A stretch of DNA of 64,000 nucleotides, taken from contig JAZLGC010000003.1 in assembly GCA_045616125.1 (NCBI GenBank), positions 19,885-83,884 on the forward strand, written 5' to 3'. Positions 33,524-43,220 of the stretch are shown piece by piece. This DNA is from Treponema_I sp045616125. Lineage in GTDB: Bacteria; Spirochaetota; Spirochaetia; Treponematales; Treponemataceae. The notes beneath the pieces are model-generated. The model had not been told where the DNA came from and did not search any database. It worked only from the letters and a program-made list of their open reading frames with translations. The position numbers and the translations under genes are program-made. Each line of letters starts with the position of its first letter. Position 1 is the stretch's first letter.

Positions 33524-34249
33524 ATGGCAAAGGAACCTGAGAAACCCAGTACCGCGTGGCAGGGTACTTACGGTGACATGATTACCCTGATGCTCTGCTT
33601 CTTCGTAATGTTGTATAACCCTACAGAAGTTGATGAAGTACAGCTGCAGGCCATGACCGCTTCCATTCAGGGCGATCCTACATCCGGAGGTCAGTCCCTG
33701 TCATCCGGCCGCATGGCTGATCTTGGTAATACCATCAGCAGTCTGCCTGCCATGGATAAAGGTAAATCCCTGGGTCTTGCTGCAAAACGCGCTGTTTCGC
33801 TGTTTGCTCCTGATGTAAAGAGCAATAAAATAACTCTTTCTTCAGATGAACGCGGTGTTGTCATTACCCTGGCATCAGACAGCTTCTTTAAACGGGGTAG
33901 TGCCTACCTGAATATCGAAAGCGTACGTGATACACTGCAGACTCTGGCACAGTTTCTGTCTTCTGCAGAACTTATGTACGATCAGGATGGTAATGTGCGC
34001 AAGTTCCGTATTGAGGGACATACCGATTCATCCGATGAATATAAGGGTGAGTATCAGAGTAACTGGGAACTTTCAACGGCGCGTGCAACAAACGTACTGC
34101 ATTATCTGGCAGATTACGGTGTTGATGAATCACGTTTCAGTGTGGCGGGGTATGCAGATACTCAGCCCAAGTTCAGTGACAGGACTGAAGAAGGCCGGGC
34201 GTATAACCGGCGTGTAGATATAATAATTCTAGACGAGGCACATTTTTGA
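33524..34249 (+). CDS. motB: Flagellar stator protein MotB
   Basis: The 241-residue protein has one N-terminal helix carrying the ion-binding Asp18 (TYGDMITLMLCFFVML). It ends in an OmpA-like peptidoglycan-binding domain (about 110-240; IEGHTDSSD, NWELSTARATNVL, GYADTQPK, NRRVDI). It anchors the MotA/MotB stator to the cell wall. A 122-bp gap without an obvious promoter separates it from fliL. Confidence 0.95.
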   Translation: MAKEPEKPSTAWQGTYGDMITLMLCFFVMLYNPTEVDEVQLQAMTASIQGDPTSGGQSLSSGRMADLGNTISSLPAMDKGKSLGLAAKRAVSLFAPDVKSNKITLSSDERGVVITLASDSFFKRGSAYLNIESVRDTLQTLAQFLSSAELMYDQDGNVRKFRIEGHTDSSDEYKGEYQSNWELSTARATNVLHYLADYGVDESRFSVAGYADTQPKFSDRTEEGRAYNRRVDIIILDEAHF

Positions 34250-34371
34250 TGGTATACTTTCAGATGGGTGGATTATTAAAAAGATAAACTCCCCATCAGT
34301 ATATCCTCATAACTCGTCGATCAGTTTGTGTGCAGTCTGCTGACTGTGCCAACCAAAAAGGAAGGTTACAT

Positions 34372-34929
34372 ATGGCCGATGATGATGAATTTGGAATGGA
34401 TGGTGGCGGTGAAGACGCAGGTGCAGCTGCTGGTAAAAAAGGTGGTATTGGCGGAATTCTGCCAGCTATCCTGAAATGGGCTGCAATTGCGATTGGTGCA
34501 ATCGTTCTGATTGTGACCGTTGTTATCATTACCATGAATATTATGAATAAAAACGGAAGCGGTACTGCCAATGTGGTTCCGATTTCGTCTGAATATACCT
34601 CAAAACGCGAAGAACTTGACTGGTATCAGTCTATTGGTGCTATTTCAACTACTACCAATGATACCCCAAAGGCAAACGTCAGTGTTGAAGTAGTTCTTGG
34701 ATATAAAACAGAAGATAAAGCTGCTTCTGCTGAAATTACCAAACGCCAGATTGAGATTAAGGACTTCCTCCGCCGTTATTTCGCACGCAAATCAAAGAAT
34801 GAGCTTCGTGTAGACGATGAGGAAAAACTGCAGATGGAAATCCGTAATGCCATCAATGATGACATTCTGACGAAATCAAAAATCAGGGATGTTAAATTTC
34901 TGCAGCTTACGGTAATTGATTATAATTAA
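34372..34929 (+). CDS. fliL: Flagellar basal-body-associated protein FliL
   Basis: The 185-residue protein starts at the ATG at 34372 (MADDDEFGMDGGG), preceded by AAAGGAAGG. A Gly/Asp-rich N-terminus is followed by one membrane helix (about 35-60) and a periplasmic FliL domain ending KFLQLTVIDYN. FliL supports stator function. The reading frame upstream of this start lacks a ribosome site. Confidence 0.92.
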   Translation: MADDDEFGMDGGGEDAGAAAGKKGGIGGILPAILKWAAIAIGAIVLIVTVVIITMNIMNKNGSGTANVVPISSEYTSKREELDWYQSIGAISTTTNDTPKANVSVEVVLGYKTEDKAASAEITKRQIEIKDFLRRYFARKSKNELRVDDEEKLQMEIRNAINDDILTKSKIRDVKFLQLTVIDYN

Positions 34930-34985
34930 TACGTGCAGATATACGGCTAGATTACGATATAAGGCTAAGTTAAAGGCTTGAAAAT

Positions 34986-36023
34986 ATGAACGAAGTACTT
35001 TCGCAGGATGAAATTGACCAGCTTCTCATGACTATTGCTTCCGGTGATTCGGAAAGCGAAACATTTACGCCGGTTAATGATACCCGTAAAATTAAGATTT
35101 ACGACTTCAAACGTCCTGACAAATTCTCAAAAGAACAGATTCGTACCGTTCAGGTAATGCATGAAACATTTGCACGTCTGACTACTACCACCCTGTCTGC
35201 TCAGCTTCGTTCTATGGTACACGTTCACGTAGCATCAGTAGACCAGCTGACATACGAAGAGTTCATCCGTTCAATTCCAACACCTACTACCCTTGCGGTA
35301 ATCAATATGGACCCATTGAAAGGTAATGCCATTCTGGAAATTGATCCGGCCATTACTTTCTCAATGATTGACCGTCTGTTCGGTGGTCCCGGACAGGGAA
35401 CTAAGGTATCACGTGAATTAACTGATATTGAACAGTCTGTAATCGAAGGTATTATCGTTCGTATTCTTGCCAATATGCGAGAAGCATGGACCCAGGTAAT
35501 CGACCTGCGGCCACGCCTTGGAACCATCGAAACAAACCCACAGTTTGCACAGATTGTTCCACCATCGGAAATGGTTGTTCTGGTAACACTTGAAACAACC
35601 ATTGGTGAGGAAGAAGGTATGATGAACTTCTGTATACCATACATCACCATTGAGCCGATTATTTCAAAACTGTCATCACAGTTCTGGTTTTCTTCCGTAC
35701 GCCGCAATTCGACTACCCAGTATCTTAATGTAATCAAAGAGAAACTTTCTTCCGTAGATATGGATGTAATTGCAGAAGTTGGAACCATAAACCTGCCGAT
35801 TCGTGATGTTGTAAATCTTAAAGTAGGCGACGTTGTGAGCCTTTCCAATGTGCGGGTAGGGGATCCTTTAACTTTGAGCATTGGTGATCAGAAAAAATTC
35901 TACTGTCAGCCAGGTGTTGTAGGTAAACGGATGGCTGTACAGATTGTCAGTAAGATTGTTCCTGAAGGCGAAAATGAAGATTTCGAGGAATTATCAGTAG
36001 AAGGAGATGAGTCATATGAGTGA
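34986..36023 (+). CDS. fliM: Flagellar motor switch protein FliM
   Basis: The 345-residue protein carries the N-terminal CheY-P-binding peptide (LSQDEIDQLLM), the middle domain (MVHVHVASVDQLTYEEF, RLFGGPGQGT) and the C-terminal SpoA domain (INLPIRDVVNLKVGDVVSL). It is part of the C-ring that sets rotation direction. It overlaps fliY by eight bases, and fliY uses a ribosome site inside fliM. Confidence 0.96.
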   Translation: MNEVLSQDEIDQLLMTIASGDSESETFTPVNDTRKIKIYDFKRPDKFSKEQIRTVQVMHETFARLTTTTLSAQLRSMVHVHVASVDQLTYEEFIRSIPTPTTLAVINMDPLKGNAILEIDPAITFSMIDRLFGGPGQGTKVSRELTDIEQSVIEGIIVRILANMREAWTQVIDLRPRLGTIETNPQFAQIVPPSEMVVLVTLETTIGEEEGMMNFCIPYITIEPIISKLSSQFWFSSVRRNSTTQYLNVIKEKLSSVDMDVIAEVGTINLPIRDVVNLKVGDVVSLSNVRVGDPLTLSIGDQKKFYCQPGVVGKRMAVQIVSKIVPEGENEDFEELSVEGDESYE

Positions 36024-37272
36024 TGGTGCTATTTCACAGGACGAAATTGATGCATTGCTGTCTGGTGTAGACATGGGCGGCCTTGGAGGTGCAGTCGGTG
36101 GAATGTCCTCTTCAGCAAATTCAGCTCCTGCATTTGATATTCCAACCCTGCAGAACTTTATTAATGATCAGACCGGTACTTTAAAAAACAGTTTGAATAC
36201 TATGACTGGTGCTGAATTTGATGTTGGCTCTGCAACGGTAGAAAACGTTACCCGCGATGATGTACTGAAAAAAGTACCGGAAATGGTTGTTTCAGTTGTA
36301 GCTGACTATAATACTGCCCTGATTGGTGACCATCTGTTTGTTATGGCACCTGAATTTGCGCAGAAATTAACCGCACTTATCAATAAAGAAGATAACCCTG
36401 AGCTTTCTGATATGGCTTTGTCAATTGCCGGTGAAGTTGTTTCACAGCATGCTGGCAGCGAAGTTACTGCATTGTGTGCCGGCGGCCGTTTTGGAGGACT
36501 TTCATTTAATCCTGCAGAATCTGTTCATGTTCCAAAAGCCATGGTTCGGTTCCCTGCCGGTAGCTTTGCAATGGCAACATACCCGGTAAGTGTAGATGGT
36601 CAGGCATATTCTCTGTGGGAAATTTTCAGTGGCGATGTAGCCGGAAATATTACCAAAGCTTTAGGTGGAGGCTCTTCATCAAGTGATGCTGGCATCGGCG
36701 GCCTTTCTGCATCTGAGATGCAGTCTATGACCAGTATGTCCATGGGAAATATGAATCCGATGGGTGGAGCCTCTATGGGCGCATCAATGGGTGGTAACCC
36801 TATGGGTGGTGCCATGGGTATGGGGGCAATGGGAATGGGCATGGGCCAGATGGGCGGTGCTATGGGTATGGGTGGCATGCCTATGGGTATGGGCCAGATG
36901 GGCGGTGCCATGGGTATGGGTGGCATGCCTATGGGAACAATGCCTCAGCAGATTCCTAATGTACAGCAGCTGCAGTACCCAAGCCTTACTCCAACTCAGG
37001 GAGGTGAAGGTAACGGTAATATCGGTCTTATCATGGACGTTTTCATGGAAATGACCGTAGAACTGGGACGTACCAAGAAACCTATCAAGGAAATCCTTGG
37101 AATGGGGGAAGGTACCATTATTGAGCTTGAAAAACTGGCTGGTGAGCCTGTAGATATTCTGGTAAATCACAAGCCTATTGCTTGTGGTGAGGTTGTAGTT
37201 ATTGACGAAAACTTCGGTGTTCGTGTAACGAAGATTCTTTCACCAATGGAGCGCGTGGCAGATTTACACTAA
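36016..37272 (+). CDS. fliY: Flagellar motor switch protein FliY/FliN type
   Basis: The 418-residue protein starts at the ATG at 36016 (MSDGAISQDEIDALL), with GAAGGAG upstream. It has a FliM-like N-terminal CheY-binding peptide, a CheC/FliY-like middle domain with two conserved phosphatase-type helices, and a C-terminal SpoA (FliN) domain from about 330. Between them is a Met/Gly-rich linker (about 235-315) containing a 16-residue unit in tandem. It belongs to the C-ring. The low-complexity linker is a local peculiarity. Confidence 0.93.
   Translation: MSDGAISQDEIDALLSGVDMGGLGGAVGGMSSSANSAPAFDIPTLQNFINDQTGTLKNSLNTMTGAEFDVGSATVENVTRDDVLKKVPEMVVSVVADYNTALIGDHLFVMAPEFAQKLTALINKEDNPELSDMALSIAGEVVSQHAGSEVTALCAGGRFGGLSFNPAESVHVPKAMVRFPAGSFAMATYPVSVDGQAYSLWEIFSGDVAGNITKALGGGSSSSDAGIGGLSASEMQSMTSMSMGNMNPMGGASMGASMGGNPMGGAMGMGAMGMGMGQMGGAMGMGGMPMGMGQMGGAMGMGGMPMGTMPQQIPNVQQLQYPSLTPTQGGEGNGNIGLIMDVFMEMTVELGRTKKPIKEILGMGEGTIIELEKLAGEPVDILVNHKPIACGEVVVIDENFGVRVTKILSPMERVADLH
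36835..36930 (+). repeat. 48-bp tandem repeat in the fliY linker
   Basis: Two 48-bp copies, nearly identical (two synonymous differences), encode MGMGQMGGAMGMGGMP twice. The wider linker (36730-36960) is made of ATGGG-rich sequence from which such units could expand or contract by replication slippage. Confidence 0.85.
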
Positions 37273-37294
37273 TCCTTAATGGGTGGGGGATTAA

Positions 37295-37933
37295 TTGTTC
37301 AAATCTAATTTTTTCTCAAAACGCATGACAGCCGTGCTGATACTAGTATGTACAGCAGGGCTGTATCTATTTGCACAGGATGCAGGTTCCTCTAACGCTG
37401 GTGATACAGCAGCATCGCTCCGTGCAGCAGAAGAAAACATTCTTCTTAACTTTGATACTGATACCGGTTCTTCAGCCAGCAGTTCTTCCTCCTCTTCTAC
37501 AACAAGTACATTCTGGCTTTTTGTCCGCATGATTGTTGTTCTGGCTATTGTAATCGGCATTATTTATCTTATTGTCTGGCTTTTGAAGAAAAGTATGGAC
37601 CCTGGTATTCAGGAAGACGAGTATCTCAAAAAAACTGCAAGCCTTACTCTGGCTCCTGGCAAATCCGTTCAGGTTATCACTCTGGGTGATCAGGCATGGG
37701 TTCTGGGTGTTTCAGAAGAGAATGTGTCTCTTATCAGCGAAATTCATGACAAAGAACTGATTGATGCCATGAATATTCATGCTGAACCGAATAACAGCAA
37801 AAAACCGCTTGATTTTGCCAGTATGCTTGCAAACCTGAGCGGCTCAAAGAAACGACCGTCTTTTTCCAATTCTGAAGACTTTATCCGGAACCGGCGCAAT
37901 TCATTTACAGACCGTAATGGGGATAACAAGTGA
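37295..37933 (+). CDS. fliO: Flagellar export protein FliO (FliZ in spirochaetes)
   Basis: The 212-residue protein starts at a TTG (37295), supported by GGGGGA four bases upstream. It has a signal-like N-terminus (about 10-28), an Ser/Thr-rich stretch, one membrane helix (about 72-96) followed by Lys residues, and a short cytoplasmic FliO domain (LAPGKSVQVITLGDQAWVLG). It assists assembly of the FliP/FliQ/FliR export gate. It overlaps the fliP GTG start by four bases. Confidence 0.85.
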   Translation: MFKSNFFSKRMTAVLILVCTAGLYLFAQDAGSSNAGDTAASLRAAEENILLNFDTDTGSSASSSSSSSTTSTFWLFVRMIVVLAIVIGIIYLIVWLLKKSMDPGIQEDEYLKKTASLTLAPGKSVQVITLGDQAWVLGVSEENVSLISEIHDKELIDAMNIHAEPNNSKKPLDFASMLANLSGSKKRPSFSNSEDFIRNRRNSFTDRNGDNK

Positions 37934-38763
37934 AAAAGTTATTATCTGTCTTGTTTCTGTCACTGCTTTTTATCACTGAAAGTGTATTTCCGGTATTTGC
38001 CCAAAGTGCATCCAATCTTGATTTTCCTGCCATGTCCACACCTGGCGTTACAACCATGAGTTCTACCATCAGTGGTGTTGATATTCCTGTCATTGATCTT
38101 GCTATCCGTCAGCCGGAAAGCAACACGGAAGTTGCCTTTTCCATTCAGCTGCTGCTTCTGGTTACCATACTGAGCCTTGCACCCAGTATCCTTATTCTGG
38201 TAACCTGCTTTCTGCGGTTCAGTATTGTCCTTGATTTCATCAAGCGTGCCCTTTCGCTGCAGCAGGTTCCCCCGACAGCTGTTCTCAACGGCATCGCTTT
38301 TTTCATGACGCTGTTCATCATGTTTCCTACTTTCAGCAGCATGTACAACAACGCTTTCAGACCGCTATCTAATGGTGAAATCGGCCTGGAAGATGCCTAT
38401 TACAATGCAGAAGCTCCAATCCGGGAATTCATGTACAACCAGATGCGGGATGATACTTCATATATTGCAACGTTCATGGCTATGGGTAAATTGGAACGTC
38501 CCAATACTTTGGCTGATGTTCCTACCTATATTCTTATTCCGGCGTATATCCTTCATGAACTGACTATCGCTTTTAAGATAGGTATTCTGCTGTATATTCC
38601 CTTTATTATCATTGATATGGTTGTTGCATCAGTCCTTATGTCCATGGGTATGATTATGCTGCCCCCGGTGCAGATTTCAATGCCATTCAAACTGATGCTG
38701 TTTGTTCTTGTTGACGGCTGGGGTCTTTTAACAACGCAGCTGTTTAATTCGGTTCTCAGGTGA
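37930..38763 (+). CDS. fliP: Flagellar export gate protein FliP
   Basis: The 277-residue protein starts at a GTG in the GTGA overlap with fliO. A cleavable signal peptide (about 1-25) is followed by four helices with the FliP signatures (SLAPSILILVTCFLRFSIVL, QQVPPTAVLNGIAFFMTLF, GMIMLPPVQISMPFKLMLFV). FliP pentamers form the core of the type III export gate of the periplasmic flagella. Confidence 0.95.
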   Translation: MKKLLSVLFLSLLFITESVFPVFAQSASNLDFPAMSTPGVTTMSSTISGVDIPVIDLAIRQPESNTEVAFSIQLLLLVTILSLAPSILILVTCFLRFSIVLDFIKRALSLQQVPPTAVLNGIAFFMTLFIMFPTFSSMYNNAFRPLSNGEIGLEDAYYNAEAPIREFMYNQMRDDTSYIATFMAMGKLERPNTLADVPTYILIPAYILHELTIAFKIGILLYIPFIIIDMVVASVLMSMGMIMLPPVQISMPFKLMLFVLVDGWGLLTTQLFNSVLR

Positions 38764-38782
38764 ATAAGGGAGGATTGTACTG

Positions 38783-39052
38783 ATGGATACCGTTCAGATT
38801 GTTTCCCTTATGAGGGAAGGCATTATGCTGGTTCTGATTCTTACGGCACCAGTATTGGGAGCTTCCCTTATTGTCGGTCTTATCATAGCAATTTTTCAGG
38901 CTACTACTTCAATTCAGGAGCAGACGCTGACCTTTGTTCCAAAACTTATTGCTATTCTTGGCATGCTTGCTCTGTTGGGTGGCTGGATGTTCACCCGTAT
39001 GGAAACATACACCAGGGCGTTGATGGAAACAATTTCCCGCATTTCAGGGTAA
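38783..39052 (+). CDS. fliQ: Flagellar export gate protein FliQ
   Basis: The 89-residue protein has two membrane helices and the conserved GLIIAIFQATTSIQEQTLTF segment. It is part of the export gate with FliP and FliR. A GGGAGGA ribosome site precedes the ATG. It is followed by fliR after 11 bp. Confidence 0.95.
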   Translation: MDTVQIVSLMREGIMLVLILTAPVLGASLIVGLIIAIFQATTSIQEQTLTFVPKLIAILGMLALLGGWMFTRMETYTRALMETISRISG

Positions 39053-39063
39053 GTTAACCGGCT

Positions 39064-39924
39064 ATGCTCCAGACTGTTGTTGCTGCGGCTCCATTATTCC
39101 TGCTTATAGCCGTACGTATTTTTGCCATGATGCAGACATCTCCTCTTTTGTCATCCCAAATGGTGCCTCGTGTGGCAAAAATAGGGCTCACCGGATGCAT
39201 CGCCTTTGTGGTTCTGCCTGTTTTAATAGACAACAGTGGTATGAACAGTTACTTTCAGGCAGGAACAAATCTTGATTTAGGTTCCCCTGGTCTGGTAAGT
39301 TCGGTTTTTCAGGATCCTTTTACACTTGAATTTGTATTTCTTCTGATAGGAGAAGCCCTGATTGGTGTTATTATGGGTTTTTTCCTGAATCTGCTGTTTG
39401 GGGCCTTCAGTTCCGCCGGTCAGTTTTTTTCACTGCAGATGGGGTTCAGTGCAGCAGAAGCCTATGATGCCCTGTCTCAGGTAGAAAACCCGTTGATGGG
39501 CCAGTACCTGAACCTTCTTGCCATGTTGATTTTTCTGCAGATTGATGGTTTTAAGGAACTTTTTCTGAATGGAATGGTTAACAGTTTTACCGCCATGAAT
39601 GCCTATACACTGGTAATGGCAAAAAGTCAGTTTATAACATTTCTGTTAAAAGGGCTTACCGCCCTCTTTTTTAACGCCATGGTCATATCAATGCCCATGG
39701 TGGGAACTTTGTTTCTTGTGCATACCGGCATGGGGCTTTTGAGCCGTGCTGCTCCACAGATGAACCTGCTGGCTGACAGCATGCCTATTACCCTCCTAAC
39801 CAGTTTTGTCCTGCTTGTTCTGGTACTTCCAGGAATGTGTAATCTGTTTGGCGGCCTTATGAATGCCGGTTTTCAGACACTGTATGCATTCCTGGCTTCA
39901 ATTACACCCGGAGGGCATTTATGA
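39064..39924 (+). CDS. fliR: Flagellar export gate protein FliR
   Basis: The 286-residue integral membrane protein has about six helices and the FliR hallmarks (QMGFSAAEAYDALSQVENP, GLLSRAAPQMNLLADSMPI). It completes the FliPQR gate. It overlaps flhB by four bases (ATGA). Confidence 0.94.
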   Translation: MLQTVVAAAPLFLLIAVRIFAMMQTSPLLSSQMVPRVAKIGLTGCIAFVVLPVLIDNSGMNSYFQAGTNLDLGSPGLVSSVFQDPFTLEFVFLLIGEALIGVIMGFFLNLLFGAFSSAGQFFSLQMGFSAAEAYDALSQVENPLMGQYLNLLAMLIFLQIDGFKELFLNGMVNSFTAMNAYTLVMAKSQFITFLLKGLTALFFNAMVISMPMVGTLFLVHTGMGLLSRAAPQMNLLADSMPITLLTSFVLLVLVLPGMCNLFGGLMNAGFQTLYAFLASITPGGHL

Positions 39925-41081
39925 CAGTGTCCGGTACTGAAGCATCCGCAATGAATCCGGTCCTCACGGAAGAAAAACTGGCTCCTGTTACCCTTCCTGT
40001 TGTTGACTTGCAATGGTTTGCGGCAGAAGACGAAGGCCGTACGGAACAGCCTTCGGAACATAAACTGCGGAAGGCCCGTGAAGAAGGTCGCATTGCGAAA
40101 AGCCAGGAAATTACCGGTGCTTTGGTAATGCTGCTTCCGGTAATCTGTCTGATTATTTTTGCTCCGTATTTCTTTGATACCTGTGTAGAAGTTATGCGGT
40201 ACTTTATTGACCACTGTACCGTGCTTGAATTGAATGATCCCAATATCTACCGGATATTCCTGATTTCCCTTGCAAAAATTGTGGGCCCTGTTGCCATCTG
40301 TGCATTAATTGGAGCAATTGCCGGTAATCTTATTCAGATTCGCGGTTTTATTTTTACCACAAAGCCTATTCAGCCACAGTTCAATAAAATTATTCCTAAA
40401 TTCGGTGAATGGTTGAAGCGGACACTGTTTTCTGCCCAAGGAGTATTTAATCTGGTAAAATCCATTGGTAAGGTGGCTATTATTTTTATAGCTGCCTACA
40501 TGGTAATTAAAGGTGAGCTGCCTAAACTGCTTACTCTTAATACGGTGCCGCTTCAAAGTTCTGTAACGTATATTGCTGGTCTTGTGGCAAAACTGCTGAT
40601 TATTGCAACCGTTGTATTTCTTATTATTTCTATTCCTGACTATCTTGTTCAGCGTCATGAATTCATGGAACAGATGAAGATGACAAAACAGGAAGTAAAA
40701 GAAGAATTCAAGGAAATGGAAGGTGATCCGTATACCAAAGGAAAGCTGCGTCAGTACATGAATCAGCTTATGACCGGTGAAATGCGGAAACGTGTTGCAG
40801 AGGCTGATGTTGTTATAACAAACCCTACCCATTATGCTGTTGCAATTCAGTATGACCGGGAGACCATGCCGGCACCCATGGTTGTTGCAAAGGGTGTTGA
40901 CGGGCTGGCTCAGCGCATCAAGCAAATTGCCCGTGAGAACGATGTTGAAATTGTAGAGAACAAACCACTTGCCCGAGCTCTCTATGCGGAAGTGGAAATA
41001 GGTGATATAATACCTGAACAATATTATTCTGCGTTAAGTTTGATTCTGACACGTGTTTATCAGATGAAAGGCAGAATGTAA
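39921..41081 (+). CDS. flhB: Flagellar export switch protein FlhB
   Basis: The 386-residue protein has four membrane helices (about 75-235) and a cytoplasmic domain with the self-cleavage site Asn301-Pro302 in ITNPTHYAVAIQYD. The cleavage lets the export machine switch from hook to filament substrates. The N-terminal ~35 residues before DEGRTEQPSEHKLRKAREEG are longer than in many FlhB proteins. Confidence 0.95.
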   Translation: MTVSGTEASAMNPVLTEEKLAPVTLPVVDLQWFAAEDEGRTEQPSEHKLRKAREEGRIAKSQEITGALVMLLPVICLIIFAPYFFDTCVEVMRYFIDHCTVLELNDPNIYRIFLISLAKIVGPVAICALIGAIAGNLIQIRGFIFTTKPIQPQFNKIIPKFGEWLKRTLFSAQGVFNLVKSIGKVAIIFIAAYMVIKGELPKLLTLNTVPLQSSVTYIAGLVAKLLIIATVVFLIISIPDYLVQRHEFMEQMKMTKQEVKEEFKEMEGDPYTKGKLRQYMNQLMTGEMRKRVAEADVVITNPTHYAVAIQYDRETMPAPMVVAKGVDGLAQRIKQIARENDVEIVENKPLARALYAEVEIGDIIPEQYYSALSLILTRVYQMKGRM

Positions 41082-41117
41082 ATAAGTTTGTTTCGTCAAC
41101 TGTAAGGGTGGGACCAA

Positions 41118-43220
41118 GTGGCTGGCACGTCAAATACTTTTAAAAACATTACTGATATAGCTATGGCTGTAGCGGTAGTTATTGTAATCATGATGATTAT
41201 GATACCGCTGCCCACAGTACTCCTTGATGTCCTTATGGCCACCAACGTACTGCTTTCGCTTCTCATTCTGCTTATCGTCGTTTATTCGCCGCGGGCCATC
41301 GACTTTTCAGCGTTTCCAACGGTACTTCTCATATCCACGGTTTTTGGCCTTGGGCTGAACGTATCTTCAACCCGTCTTATCTTGTCCCAGGGAACAAAAT
41401 TTGACGGCCGGATGGTTCGTGCTTTCTCTACGTTCGTTATCGGTGCCGGTGGAACGGAAGGTATCCTCATAGGCTTTGTAATTTTCATCATTATTATTGC
41501 AGTACAGACCTTTGTAATTACAAAAGGTGCAACACGCGTTGCTGAAGTTGCTGCCCGCTTTACACTGGATGCCATGCCTATGAAACAGGCAGCCATTGAA
41601 AGTGAATATAATCAGGGTGCCCTTACTGAAGAAGAAGCACGGCTTCGCAAAATGGATGTACAGCGTGAAGCTGATTTCTACGGCAGCATGGATGGTGCCA
41701 CGAAATTTGTTTCCAACAACGTAAAGGTCGGCATTTTTATTACGGTAATCAATCTGGTTGTCGGCTTGATTTTCGGTATGGTGCTTCGCCATGAAAACTT
41801 CAACACTGCCATCGGAACTTATGCTGCCCTTACCATTGGTGACGGTCTTCTTTCTCAGGTTCCTTCCCTGCTGGTATCCTTTGCTACCGGTCTGATAGTT
41901 ACCCGTTCTGTATCTGACGGAAAAACCACTCTTGGCGATGATATTTCCCAACAGTTTACCCAAAGTTCGCTCATTTACTATGTTGGTGCCGGTGTAATGG
42001 CTGTTATGGGTGTTCTTCCCGGGTTTCCCTGGTATGTTCTGGAACCTCTGGCTGCAGGTCTTGCCTTTATAGGCTGGCGGCTCAATGGTGTTACAAAGAA
42101 ACGGGAAACAAAAGCTGCTGTTGAAAAGCAGGAAAAACAGGCTGCGGCAGCCAGTGCTTCTGCTCCTGTTCAGACACAGATTAAACCACCGGATCCCCTT
42201 TCTCTGGAACTGGGGCTTGCCTTACTGCCACTGGTTGAAAAAGAGAAGGGAGCAGAACTTATTGAACGTATCCGCCGCATGAGGAACGAAGCCGCCAATG
42301 ATTATGGTCTGGTAGTTCCGAATATCCGCATTGTTGACAATATGCGCCTTGATCCCAACGAGTATTCTTTTAAGATTAAAGGTGTTGAAATAGGTCGTTT
42401 CAAGCTTCGTATGGGCAGTTACATGTGTCTTAATGTCGGCGATGCAGACCACGAAATTAAAGGCGAAAAAACAACAGAACCTGCTTTCGGTCTTCCGGCC
42501 GTATGGATTGGTGAAGACAAGCGGGAAGAAGCAGAGCGTTCCGGTTATCAGGTAATTGATCCGCCGACCATTATTACTACACATCTTACCGAGCTGATTC
42601 GTGGTCATGCCGATGAAATTCTCGGCCGTGAAGAAGTTAAGACTATTCTTGATGTGCTTAAAAAAGATTATCCTGCAGTTGTTGAAGAAGCAACGGCACC
42701 CGGTAAATTTACGATTGGTGAAATTCAGAAAGTTCTGCAGGGGCTGCTTCGTGAACAGGTTTCTATCCGCAACATGGTTGTTATTCTTGAAACCATGTGT
42801 GACTTTGGCGGCATAACAAAAGATCCTTCTGTTCTGGTTGAAAAAGTCCGTCAGGCATTGGGCCGTCAGATTTGTCTTCAGTATGCTGATGCAACACCGG
42901 ATGGTGGTCATGTTCTCAGGGTTGTGACTGTAGACCAGAAATTCCTTGCACAGCTTGTTGAAAGCAGGGTAAATCTTGCAACTGGTCCCATTGCTGCTCT
43001 GGAACCCAAACTTCAGGCTGCCTGGATTAATGCACTGCGGGCTACGTTTAATACGGTAAAAGGTATGGGATTCATGCCGATTCTTTGGGTACCTGATGAA
43101 GCCCGTATACTCATCAAGAAGAGTACCGAACGTGAAGAACCACGTCTGGTAGTTCTTTCAGCATCAGAAATAACCACAGATGTTCGTGTCGAAATAATTG
43201 GAGAGGTTCAAGTTGGCTAA
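41118..43220 (+). CDS. flhA: Flagellar export protein FlhA
   Basis: The 700-residue protein starts at a GTG (41118) after AAGGGTGGGA. Eight membrane helices (about 20-330) include the FHIPEP-type region (RFTLDAMPMKQAAIESEYNQG) and the GDGLLSQVPSLLVSFATGLIVTR segment. The large cytoplasmic domain (about 370-700) docks chaperone-substrate complexes. It overlaps the flhF start by eight bases. Confidence 0.96.
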   Translation: MAGTSNTFKNITDIAMAVAVVIVIMMIMIPLPTVLLDVLMATNVLLSLLILLIVVYSPRAIDFSAFPTVLLISTVFGLGLNVSSTRLILSQGTKFDGRMVRAFSTFVIGAGGTEGILIGFVIFIIIIAVQTFVITKGATRVAEVAARFTLDAMPMKQAAIESEYNQGALTEEEARLRKMDVQREADFYGSMDGATKFVSNNVKVGIFITVINLVVGLIFGMVLRHENFNTAIGTYAALTIGDGLLSQVPSLLVSFATGLIVTRSVSDGKTTLGDDISQQFTQSSLIYYVGAGVMAVMGVLPGFPWYVLEPLAAGLAFIGWRLNGVTKKRETKAAVEKQEKQAAAASASAPVQTQIKPPDPLSLELGLALLPLVEKEKGAELIERIRRMRNEAANDYGLVVPNIRIVDNMRLDPNEYSFKIKGVEIGRFKLRMGSYMCLNVGDADHEIKGEKTTEPAFGLPAVWIGEDKREEAERSGYQVIDPPTIITTHLTELIRGHADEILGREEVKTILDVLKKDYPAVVEEATAPGKFTIGEIQKVLQGLLREQVSIRNMVVILETMCDFGGITKDPSVLVEKVRQALGRQICLQYADATPDGGHVLRVVTVDQKFLAQLVESRVNLATGPIAALEPKLQAAWINALRATFNTVKGMGFMPILWVPDEARILIKKSTEREEPRLVVLSASEITTDVRVEIIGEVQVG

